Below, in pieces: positions 1 through 6,151 of a stretch of DNA of 11,932 nucleotides (position 1 is the first letter of the stretch; each line of letters starts with the position of its first letter). Source of the DNA: an uncultured Eubacteriales bacterium (GTDB lineage: Bacteria > Bacillota > Clostridia > Christensenellales > Christensenellaceae); NCBI GenBank assembly GCA_900554725.1, contig USII01000014.1, positions 1-11,932 of the forward strand. The letters run 5' to 3'. A program made the position numbers and the translations under genes. Under the pieces are notes generated by a model. It did not search any database and was not told the DNA's origin. It was given only the letters and a program-made list of their open reading frames with translations.

Positions 1-2833
1 GATCGAGAGCATCCGCCCCTTCGATGCAGATTCCCAGAGGTCGTTTGGCGCGGGAGAGGCAAAAATTGTGCTCCCGCCGGCAGTGGAATTCTGCCTGGAG
101 GAGCAGGAGAAAAAGGCCCTGAGCGACTATCTTTGCGCCCATGGCGGAAGCGGGGTGGAAGGCTTTCGGGCGCGCTATCTGTTCGAGCTCTCGCAAAGGG
201 GCACTTTTGCCAATATCGAAGCATTTGCAGGCGTGCTGCCCGGGGCGGCAAGCGTGCTGGAATATGCCAAAAATCCGCTGCTGCTTTTTGATGGCAGCGT
301 GCGCATTGTGGAGGAACGAAAAAAGCGGCAGGAGCGCAATAACGCCATGTTGCAGGAAATTCTGGTGGATGGCGGCGCTTTTGGCTGCGAGGCCGGGGCA
401 TTTTGGGATCCGGAGCAGTTTTTACAGGAAGCTGCCCATTCCAGCCTGGATTTGGAGGATGTTCGCCAAAACGGCCAATTGGCTGCGCATGTGCTGGATT
501 TTGGCATGCGGGGAACCGTAGGGTTCCTTGGCAATATGGAAATGTTGTGCGAGGCGCTGAAGGCCCGGGCAGAGGGGGGCTGGGAAGTTCTGCTCATGGC
601 GGGTTCCCGGGCGGCCAGGCTTTCCGGGGAGTTGGCCGAGCGGGGAATTCTGGCGCCCGTCGCTTCCCAGGGGGCGGCGGTATGCTGTGTTCCGCTGACG
701 GTAGAAGAGGGCCTGGAAATTCCCGGGGTCAAAAAGGTGTTTTTCTCCGAACTGGATATCTTTGGTGCCCGGGCCAGGGGAAAGGCCAAGCGCCCCAAAA
801 AGAAGAAAGCCCCCATCCTGCTGGCAGATCTGCGCGCGGGGGACCTTGTCGTGCACGAAGTGCATGGGAAGGGCCGCTATCTGGGGCTTAAGACCATGGA
901 AGTGGCGGGAGCCAGCGCCGAATATATGGAGATCGAATATCGGGATGGGGATAAGCTCTATATCCCCACGGCGCAGATCGCCAGGGTGGATAAATATGTA
1001 GGCCCCCAGGAGGAGGCGCCTCGCCTTTCAAAGCTTGGGGGCAAGGAATGGGAGAATGCCAAGGCGCGGGCGCGCTCCTCTGTTCGGGAGCTGGCGGAAG
1101 ATCTCGTGGCCATATACCGGGAGCGCAGCGCCCGGGCGGGCTATCGCTTTTCGGAGGATACCGTCTGGCAGCGCCAGTTTGAGGATAACTTTGGATATAC
1201 CGAAACCCCTGGCCAGCTGGAGAGCATCGAGCAGATTAAGCGGGATATGGAGAGCGGGAAAATTATGGATCGCCTGCTCCTTGGGGATGTGGGCTATGGC
1301 AAAACAGAGGTGGCCATGCGCGCCTGCTTCAAGGCCTGCATGGATTCCAAGCAGGTGGCAGTGCTTGTGCCCACAACGCTGCTGGCCCGGCAGCATTTTG
1401 CGACTTTCCGCGAGCGCTTCCAGGGCTTTCCCGTGCGCATTGAAATGCTGTGCCGGCTTACAAAGAATCCCAAAGCCGTTTTGGACGACTTGGCCAGCGG
1501 ACGGGCCGATATCGTCATCGGCACGCATAAGCTGCTGGGTAAGAGCGTGCATTTTAAAAACCTTGGCCTGCTTGTCATCGATGAGGAGCAGCGCTTTGGC
1601 GTTTCCCATAAGGAGCGCATCAAAGATCTGAAGCGCGATGTGGATGTGCTCACCCTCACCGCCACGCCCATCCCGCGCACGCTGGAAATGGCCATGACAG
1701 GCATCCGCGATATGAGCACCATCGATACGCCGCCCGAGGAGCGCAAGGAAGTGCAGGCCTATGTGGCGCGCTTCGATTGGAACACAGTGCGCGATGCTGT
1801 GCGGCAGGAGCTGGCGCGCGGCGGGCAGGTGTACTTTGTCTGCCGGCGCATCGGCCAGATGGATGCCATCGTTTCCGGGCTCAAGCGCGCGGTGCCCCAG
1901 GCGCGCATTCTGACGGCCCATGGCCAGATGGGCGAGCAGGAATTTGAGGCCTCCATCACCAGCTTTATCGAGCATGAATACGATATTTTGGTGTGCACGA
2001 CGATTGTGGAATCGGGCGTGGATATTCCATCGGCCAACACGCTTATCGTCTATGAGGCGGATAAGTTTGGCCTGGCGCAGCTCTATCAGCTCAAGGGGCG
2101 CGTGGGCAGGAGCAGAGTTCGGGCATATGCCTATTTCACCTATCTTGGAGAGGAAGTGCTGAATGAAACCGCCGCCAAACGCCTGGAGGCCATTCGGGAA
2201 TTTACGCAGCTGGGCAGCGGCATGAAAATCGCCATGCGGGATTTGGAAATCCGGGGCGCAGGCAATATTCTGGGCGCCGAACAGAGCGGGCATATGGCGG
2301 GCGTGGGGTATAGCCTGTACTGCAAAATGGTAAAAGAGGAGGTAGCGCAGGCCCTGGGGCGCCCGCTGCCTAAAGAGAGCGATACTTCCGTCGAACTTTC
2401 CGAGAGCGCCTATATCCCGGCGGGCTATATAGAGGATGAAGGCCTTAAGCTGGATATGTACCGCCGGGTGGCCGAGGCGGATACGCTGGAAAAGGCGCGC
2501 GCTGTGCGGGAAGAATTTGCAGAGCGCTTCGGCCCCCTGCCAAGGGAAGTGGAAAACCTGCTTGGGGCATCGGTCATCCGGGGTTATGCCGGCCGCGGGG
2601 GCATTGCCTCTGTGGTGCGCGTAAAGAATGGCATTGTGTTGAAATTTGCAGAACAGACGCAGCTGGATGTGCGCAAAATCTCCGCCCTGTGCGCCATGAA
2701 CAAGCAGGCGCTTTACCGCAGAAGCACGCCGCCGTCTATCCTGTTCCAGACGAGCCGAAGCGGCGGCTACCGGGAGCTGCTGCAGTTTTTAGACCAAATA
2801 AGGCATTGCATAAGCGCGGTAAATACAGTATAA
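1..2833 (+). CDS. mfd: Transcription-repair coupling factor Mfd (5'-truncated by window edge)
   Basis: Mfd is a DNA translocase that removes RNA polymerase stalled at lesions and recruits UvrA. The frame is open to the window edge, and its first residues (IESIRPFDADSQRS) match the UvrB-like N-terminal region, so the true start lies upstream. The GTG at 68 is an internal Val codon. About 943 residues are visible; the family usually has about 1,150-1,180. In order: the end of the UvrB-like module, a basic linker (about 780-815), a CarD-like polymerase-interacting domain (about 825-1010; LVVHEVHGKGRYLG), then the helicase core. The core has Walker A GDVGYGKTE (about 1283-1309), Walker B DEEQ (1580-1591), TATPIPRT (about 1660) and motif VI KGRVGRS (about 2092-2112). 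The TRCF C-terminal domain follows (RGAGNILGAEQSGH near 2250). The TAA stop at 2831-2833 lies inside the -10 box of the next gene's promoter. No frameshift is visible. Identification is very secure. Confidence 0.98.
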   Translation, partial: IESIRPFDADSQRSFGAGEAKIVLPPAVEFCLEEQEKKALSDYLCAHGGSGVEGFRARYLFELSQRGTFANIEAFAGVLPGAASVLEYAKNPLLLFDGSVRIVEERKKRQERNNAMLQEILVDGGAFGCEAGAFWDPEQFLQEAAHSSLDLEDVRQNGQLAAHVLDFGMRGTVGFLGNMEMLCEALKARAEGGWEVLLMAGSRAARLSGELAERGILAPVASQGAAVCCVPLTVEEGLEIPGVKKVFFSELDIFGARARGKAKRPKKKKAPILLADLRAGDLVVHEVHGKGRYLGLKTMEVAGASAEYMEIEYRDGDKLYIPTAQIARVDKYVGPQEEAPRLSKLGGKEWENAKARARSSVRELAEDLVAIYRERSARAGYRFSEDTVWQRQFEDNFGYTETPGQLESIEQIKRDMESGKIMDRLLLGDVGYGKTEVAMRACFKACMDSKQVAVLVPTTLLARQHFATFRERFQGFPVRIEMLCRLTKNPKAVLDDLASGRADIVIGTHKLLGKSVHFKNLGLLVIDEEQRFGVSHKERIKDLKRDVDVLTLTATPIPRTLEMAMTGIRDMSTIDTPPEERKEVQAYVARFDWNTVRDAVRQELARGGQVYFVCRRIGQMDAIVSGLKRAVPQARILTAHGQMGEQEFEASITSFIEHEYDILVCTTIVESGVDIPSANTLIVYEADKFGLAQLYQLKGRVGRSRVRAYAYFTYLGEEVLNETAAKRLEAIREFTQLGSGMKIAMRDLEIRGAGNILGAEQSGHMAGVGYSLYCKMVKEEVAQALGRPLPKESDTSVELSESAYIPAGYIEDEGLKLDMYRRVAEADTLEKARAVREEFAERFGPLPREVENLLGASVIRGYAGRGGIASVVRVKNGIVLKFAEQTQLDVRKISALCAMNKQALYRRSTPPSILFQTSRSGGYRELLQFLDQIRHCISAVNTV

Positions 2834-2834
2834 T
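2806..2834 (+). promoter_or_regulatory. Sigma-A-type promoter for the parvulin-like lipoprotein gene
   Basis: TTGCAT (2806-2811) is followed after exactly 17 bases by a perfect TATAAT (2829-2834). The element sits in the last codons of mfd and overlaps its TAA stop. Predicted transcription starts near 2841, giving a leader of about 30 nt before the ATG at 2870. No terminator separates mfd from the next gene, so read-through from mfd is also possible. Confidence 0.75.
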
Positions 2835-2840
2835 ATGGGG

Positions 2841-2857
2841 TATATCGCACCGATATA
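2841..2857. repeat. Perfect inverted repeat at the predicted transcription start
   Basis: TATATCG (2841-2847), CAC, CGATATA (2851-2857): a perfect 7-bp inverted repeat with a 3-nt loop. It begins about where transcription from the TATAAT at 2829-2834 should start, and its right arm touches the ribosome binding site AAAGGAG (2857-2863). It could be an operator, or a hairpin at the 5' end of the mRNA affecting stability or translation. The sequence alone does not decide between these. Confidence 0.5.
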
Positions 2858-2869
2858 AAGGAGAAGGAT

Positions 2870-4099
2870 ATGCGAAAGAAAATTATGGCCCTTTTTGTGG
2901 CGGCAGCGCTGCTGCTCACTTCAACGGCCTGCCATATGGTCTATGTGGACCAGGAAAAGGATTATGCGCAGATCGTCTTTTCTGTAAACGACAAGCAGTA
3001 TACAAAAGGCGATATCATGCATCTTTACGAGGCCTATCGCAATACCTATGGCCTGACGGATGAAAACCAGCAAACCCCCGCCTATATCGACGACTACCAC
3101 CAGGTGCTCGACCAGATCTACGACGAGTTGATGGAAATCGAGCTGATCAACCAGTATGGCAGCGAGATTGGCATCACCGGCCTCACAGAGGAGCAGATGG
3201 AAGGCGTCGAGAGCGATTTGGCCCAGCTGGAAGAAATGCTGGAAACTTCCGTGCGAGGCACGGTGGAAGAGGAGGCTGAACTGGACCCTACCATCGATGT
3301 GGAGGCTGAAGTTGCCCGGCAGCTGGAAGAGGAGCGCGCCTACTATGGCCTCTCCACCGGGGAATATCGGGAGCGCATTGAAAAAGAGGCGCTGCGCAGC
3401 GCCGTGCGCCAGTATCTGGAGCAGAACTATGTTCCAAGCGAAGAGGATGTCCAGGAGTTCTACGATACCAACCTGGAAGATCAGAAGCGCCTGCTGGAAG
3501 AGGATATGGCGAACTTCAGCGTGTTCGCAAGGAGCAACCTTACCATGTATATCCCCGAAGGGCTTCGATATGTGCACAGCATTCTCATCGCCATCCCAAC
3601 AGATGTGCGCAGCGAGATCATGAGATTGCGCGCGGGCAGCGAGGAAGAACAGGCAGAGGCCGAGCGGATTTTGGAAGAAGAGCTTTCCAAAATAGAGGCG
3701 CGGGCAAACGAATGCTATGCCCGGCTGCAGGCGGGCGAAAGCTTCGATGCGCTGCTGGATGAATATGGGGACGACCCGGGCATGAAGCCGGGTGCGGAAA
3801 ACCGGGAAGATGGCTACCTTCTCTACGAGGGCGACGAAAGCTACGATGCCGACTTTATGGAAGCGGCGTTCTCCCTGGAAAACCCGGGGGATACCACAGC
3901 CCTTGTGCCCACTGCGTTTGGCTACTATATCATCCGCCTGGATGAGATTACAGAGGAGAGAACGCTGAGCCTGGAAGAGTGCCGGGAAAATATCCAGATG
4001 TATATCAAAAACGAGATGGCCCAGAACGCCTATGGCGATACGATCCAGCAGTGGAAGCGCCGGGCGGTCATTGTGGAGTATAAAGACAGGCTGTACTGA
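2870..4099 (+). CDS. PrsA/SurA-like peptidyl-prolyl isomerase lipoprotein
   Basis: Likely extracytoplasmic foldase anchored in the membrane as a lipoprotein, 409 aa. Residues 1-21 form a signal peptide (MRKK, hydrophobic core, then LLTSTAC) with Cys21 as the probable lipidated residue; Ser at -3 makes the lipobox imperfect. Residues about 35-200 are an acidic, helical SurA_N/PrsA-type chaperone region. A parvulin (rotamase) domain covers about 230-360: RYVHSILI with His236, AGESFDALLDEYGDDPG, and PTAFGYYIIRLDE. The family's second conserved His (FGYHI) is Tyr353 here, so isomerase activity may be weak even if chaperone activity remains. A helical tail (365-409) follows. The start is ATG with AAAGGAG 6 nt upstream. 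Parvulin lipoprotein genes commonly follow mfd in Clostridia (recollection). The gene has its own promoter and terminator. Family confident; substrate unknown; not named prsA because orthology is unproven. Confidence 0.88.
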   Translation: MRKKIMALFVAAALLLTSTACHMVYVDQEKDYAQIVFSVNDKQYTKGDIMHLYEAYRNTYGLTDENQQTPAYIDDYHQVLDQIYDELMEIELINQYGSEIGITGLTEEQMEGVESDLAQLEEMLETSVRGTVEEEAELDPTIDVEAEVARQLEEERAYYGLSTGEYRERIEKEALRSAVRQYLEQNYVPSEEDVQEFYDTNLEDQKRLLEEDMANFSVFARSNLTMYIPEGLRYVHSILIAIPTDVRSEIMRLRAGSEEEQAEAERILEEELSKIEARANECYARLQAGESFDALLDEYGDDPGMKPGAENREDGYLLYEGDESYDADFMEAAFSLENPGDTTALVPTAFGYYIIRLDEITEERTLSLEECRENIQMYIKNEMAQNAYGDTIQQWKRRAVIVEYKDRLY

Positions 4100-4105
4100 G
4101 AAAAT

Positions 4106-4131
4106 AAAAAAAGGGCGTCAGCCCTTTTTTT
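4106..4131 (+). terminator. Intrinsic terminator after the parvulin-like gene
   Basis: Seven A residues, GGGC (4113-4116), loop GTCA, GCCC (4121-4124), then seven T residues (4125-4131). The A-run pairs with the T-run, extending the stem and making it look bidirectional. It starts 7 nt after the TGA stop (4097-4099). Confidence 0.9.
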
Positions 4132-4153
4132 ATTGGTGCGCAAAGGCGCCCGG

Positions 4154-5230
4154 ATGAGGAGAGAGATGCTTCGGCAGATATTGGAAAAGCCAAGCTGGCT
4201 GGAAGAAGTTTTAAATAGCCCGCTTCCCGTGGCCGTCTATGGAATGGGAAATGGCGCAGATAAGTTGTTTTCGCTTTTGGAACAGCAGGGCGTTCGGCCG
4301 TGCTGCGTGTTTGCAAGCGATGAATTTGTGCGCGGCCAGCAGTTTCGGGGATACCCTGTGCTGCGCTTTGCACAGGTGCTGGAAAGGTATGGGAAAGTGC
4401 TGGTGCTGCTGGCCTTTGCTACAGATTTGCCGGAAGTGATGGCGCGTATCGAGGCCATCGGCCGGCAGGTGCCGCTTTTATGCCCCAGTTTTTCCGTGGT
4501 GGGAGAGGAATATGCGGATCGCAGCTTTCTTGCCAGAAACCAGGGGCAGATTGAGCGCGCCTATGACGCGTTGGCGGATTCCGCCTCCCAGGAGGTGCTG
4601 CTGGGCGTGGCGGAATTTCAGCTGACGGGGCGGCTGGAATGCTTGCGCCGCATCTCTTCGCCCCGCCGGCAGAGCTTGGAGCTGCTCCGCCTTTGCAGGG
4701 AGGAAACCTATGCGGATCTCGGCGCCTATCGGGGCGATACTGTGTTGGAATTTTTGCAGTTGACCGGAGGCTATCGCCGGATTTTTGCCGCAGAGCCAGA
4801 TGCAAAAAACTTTGCCCGGCTGCAAGAGTTGATCTCCCGCCTCCAGCTAAAGCGGGTGTGCGCCCGAAGGGTAGCCGCATATCGCGATTCCCGCCTGTTG
4901 AACTTTGGAAGCCCGGGCGGGCGCAGTTCGCGCATTGGCCAGGGGAAGGGGAGCGTGCAGGCGATGCCGCTGCTCGAGATTACAAATGGCGAAATCCCTT
5001 CCTATATTAAGATGGATATTGAAGGGGCGGAAGCCTCTGCCATAGAGGGCATGAAGCAGGTGCTGGCCACCCATGCGCCCAAGCTGCTGGTTTCCGCCTA
5101 TCACCGCATTGGGGATTATTTTTCCCTGCCCTTGCAGATTCGGGGAATCCAGCCCTCTTATCAGATGTATCTGCGCAAATCGCCCTACTACCCTGCCTGG
5201 GAAGTCAACCTCATCTGCACCCGCCCCTAG
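4154..5230 (+). CDS. FkbM-family SAM-dependent methyltransferase
   Basis: FkbM-type methyltransferases O-methylate sugars or other small acceptors; the substrate here is unknown. From ATG 4154 the protein has 358 aa. Residues about 20-115 form a Rossmann-like module (VAVYGMGNGADK, VFASDEFVRG, LVLLAF). After a helical linker the catalytic domain begins at about 185: the SAM-binding loop TYADLGAYRGDTVLEF, acidic EP (214-215), then IKMDIEGAE (about 285-293) and a downstream AYHRIGDY. All are typical FkbM signatures. The start is uncertain: ATG 4154 has AAAGG 7 nt upstream, while ATG 4166 has AGGAG only 4 nt upstream. An in-frame TTG at 4133 lies next to the upstream terminator and is unlikely. 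No clear promoter was found in the short gap after that terminator. The gene stands alone between two similar terminators, unlike the B. subtilis order, so it may be an inserted accessory gene. Confidence 0.9.
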   Translation: MRREMLRQILEKPSWLEEVLNSPLPVAVYGMGNGADKLFSLLEQQGVRPCCVFASDEFVRGQQFRGYPVLRFAQVLERYGKVLVLLAFATDLPEVMARIEAIGRQVPLLCPSFSVVGEEYADRSFLARNQGQIERAYDALADSASQEVLLGVAEFQLTGRLECLRRISSPRRQSLELLRLCREETYADLGAYRGDTVLEFLQLTGGYRRIFAAEPDAKNFARLQELISRLQLKRVCARRVAAYRDSRLLNFGSPGGRSSRIGQGKGSVQAMPLLEITNGEIPSYIKMDIEGAEASAIEGMKQVLATHAPKLLVSAYHRIGDYFSLPLQIRGIQPSYQMYLRKSPYYPAWEVNLICTRP

Positions 5231-5253
5231 GCGCAGGCTGGCGGCAAAAAAAG

Positions 5254-5275
5254 AAGGGCGAGAAACGCCCTTTTT
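5254..5275. terminator. Bidirectional terminator between FkbM gene and spoVT operon
   Basis: AAGGGCG (5254-5260), loop AGAAA, CGCCCTT (5266-5272), then more T residues to 5275. On the minus strand the same stem is followed by a T-rich tract (complement of the A-run at 5246-5252), so it can end both the FkbM transcript and the convergent spoVT transcript. Its T-tract overlaps the stop codon of the 51-codon minus-strand gene (5274-5276). Confidence 0.88.
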
Positions 5276-5429
5276 ATAGATCGTCCGCATCCTGTACGGG
5301 AACTTCCGCCTGGTTGGCGGGAAGGCCGGTATAGCTGCCCATGGGATCTGTCTTGCTTGGCCGTTTGTTTGCGACTTTCTGCGCCTTTGCCATTACTTCT
5401 CTTTTTTTCTTTTCACTTGCTTTTTTCAA
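5274..5429 (-). CDS. Small 51-aa basic-to-acidic protein downstream of spoVT
   Basis: A 51-codon frame on the minus strand, TTG start (5429-5427) to TAA (5276-5274). Support for translation: a perfect AGGAGG lies 7 nt before the TTG; the start is only 11 nt after the spoVT stop; the stop falls at the shared terminator, so the gene fills the space between spoVT and its terminator. The N-terminal half is very basic (KKASEKKKREVMAKAQK, then NKRPSK). The middle reads TDPMGSYTG and the end is acidic (PVQDADDL). There is no membrane segment or signal peptide. I recall short uncharacterised Clostridia proteins with DPxGSYTG and a PVQDADDL end, but could not check this. No function is assigned. An internal ATG (codon 13) is an alternative start but lacks a comparable ribosome binding site. 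Cotranscription with spoVT suggests, without proving, a sporulation-linked role. Confidence 0.75.
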   Translation of the reverse strand: MKKASEKKKREVMAKAQKVANKRPSKTDPMGSYTGLPANQAEVPVQDADDL

Positions 5430-5436
5430 TGCGATT

Positions 5437-5442
5437 CCTCCT
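5437..5442 (-). promoter_or_regulatory. Ribosome binding site deciding the TTG start of the small gene
   Basis: Perfect AGGAGG on the minus strand (complement of CCTCCT at 5437-5442), 7 nt before the TTG at 5429. It overlaps the spoVT stop codon (TAG, 5443-5441), which suggests translational coupling. Confidence 0.8.
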
Positions 5443-5983
5443 ATTGCTCCATCTGAGCGCCCAAAAACCCGGCGGCAACTTCGGCGCTTTTTGTTTCGGC
5501 TTCGCCCGGCTGGGCGCCGCCCTGGTAGATAAAGTAAACGCCGCCGATCACCTGCCCTTCGCAGATGATGGGCCGGATGACCTGCCCCGTATAGGCGGAA
5601 GTATCCTCCCCCTCATAGACGGGGATAAATTCGCCCGAGGTGATGAGCAGGGTCTTGCGGTTTTCGATGGCCTGCTCCGCCTTTTTGGAAATGGGCTTTC
5701 CCTCATAGAGCTTGCGCTGTTCTCCGCAGGATGCGATGATGCCATCCTTATCGCTTATGAGCACCGTTCCAAAAAAGGCATTTTCCAGGGCTCGCACCAG
5801 CTGATCTGCATATTCGGAAAGCTCGATAATTGGCGAGTATTTTTTGAGGGTGATGCTGCCATCCTGAGAAGTATAAATTTCAAGGGGATCGCCTTCCCGG
5901 ATGCGCAGCGTGCGGCGTATCTCCTTTGGGATGACAACCCTGCCCAAATCGTCTATTCTGCGAACAATGCCTGTGGCCTTCAT
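5441..5983 (-). CDS. spoVT: Stage V sporulation protein T (AbrB-type transition regulator with GAF domain)
   Basis: SpoVT is a DNA-binding regulator that in B. subtilis adjusts late forespore (sigma-G) gene expression. The protein has 180 aa, against about 178 in B. subtilis. Residues 1-52 are an AbrB/SpoVT swapped-hairpin domain with the characteristic MKATGIVRRIDDLGRVVIPK, IRRTLRIREGDPLEI and LKKYSPI. Residues about 56-170 form a GAF-like domain (FFGTVLISDKDGIIAS, ITSGEFIPVYEGEDTSAYTGQ, GQVIGGVYFIY), followed by a short acidic tail. The ATG is preceded by AGGAGG (5992-5997) with 8 nt spacing. The gene faces mfd, whereas in B. subtilis it reads in the same direction. It shares a divergent intergenic region with the flippase gene and is probably cotranscribed with the 51-codon gene downstream. 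A candidate sigma-G-like promoter lies upstream. Its presence indicates a spore former. Confidence 0.97.
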   Translation of the reverse strand: MKATGIVRRIDDLGRVVIPKEIRRTLRIREGDPLEIYTSQDGSITLKKYSPIIELSEYADQLVRALENAFFGTVLISDKDGIIASCGEQRKLYEGKPISKKAEQAIENRKTLLITSGEFIPVYEGEDTSAYTGQVIRPIICEGQVIGGVYFIYQGGAQPGEAETKSAEVAAGFLGAQMEQ

Positions 5984-6014
5984 GTAAAAAACCTCCTGTG
6001 CCGTTTCTTGCCGA

Positions 6015-6043
6015 TAGTATCTGCATTGCCGCCAGAATTATGC
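6015..6043 (-). promoter_or_regulatory. Candidate sigma-G-like promoter for spoVT
   Basis: On the minus strand GCATA (6043-6039) is followed after 17 bases by GATACTA (6021-6015). The sigma-G consensus in Bacillus is roughly GMATR, about 17-18 bases, CATNHTA; only the first base of the -10 departs. spoVT is a sigma-G target in B. subtilis, which fits. The match was found by eye in a short region, so chance is possible. Confidence 0.42.
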
Positions 6044-6073
6044 GCAAATGGCAAAAGTTTCAAAATGACCGAT

Positions 6074-6101
6074 AGCCTTGCCCCTGACGCAGGGCTTTTT
6101 T
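6074..6101 (+). terminator. Terminator-like hairpin in the leader region of the flippase gene
   Basis: AGCCTTG (6074-6080) can pair with CAGGGCT (6090-6096) through one G-U pair, followed by six T residues (6096-6101). A competing hairpin, CCCTG (6082-6086), loop ACG, CAGGG (6090-6094), uses the same right arm. It points toward the flippase gene, 50 nt before its start, with no gene upstream on this strand. It is either an attenuator-like leader element or a barrier to stray transcription. Confidence 0.45.
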
Positions 6102-6151
6102 CATGTTTTGCAGGGCCCGGGCATAAACTTCCCTGAGGGGGGCAGGGAAAT

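Noticed and set aside
68..70. GTG as the start of mfd
   Set aside because: The frame continues to the window edge with sequence typical of Mfd, and the protein would be far too short.
1028..2293. 421-codon open frame opposite the helicase part of mfd
   Set aside because: Mirror of conserved mfd codons, no recognisable motif, no convincing ribosome binding site seen.
4133..4153. TTG 4133 as start of the FkbM gene
   Set aside because: It lies directly against the terminator T-tract, and an mRNA start this close would leave no room for a ribosome site.
5357..6136. 259-codon plus-strand frame across spoVT
   Set aside because: Antisense to spoVT and to the small gene after it; no recognisable domain.
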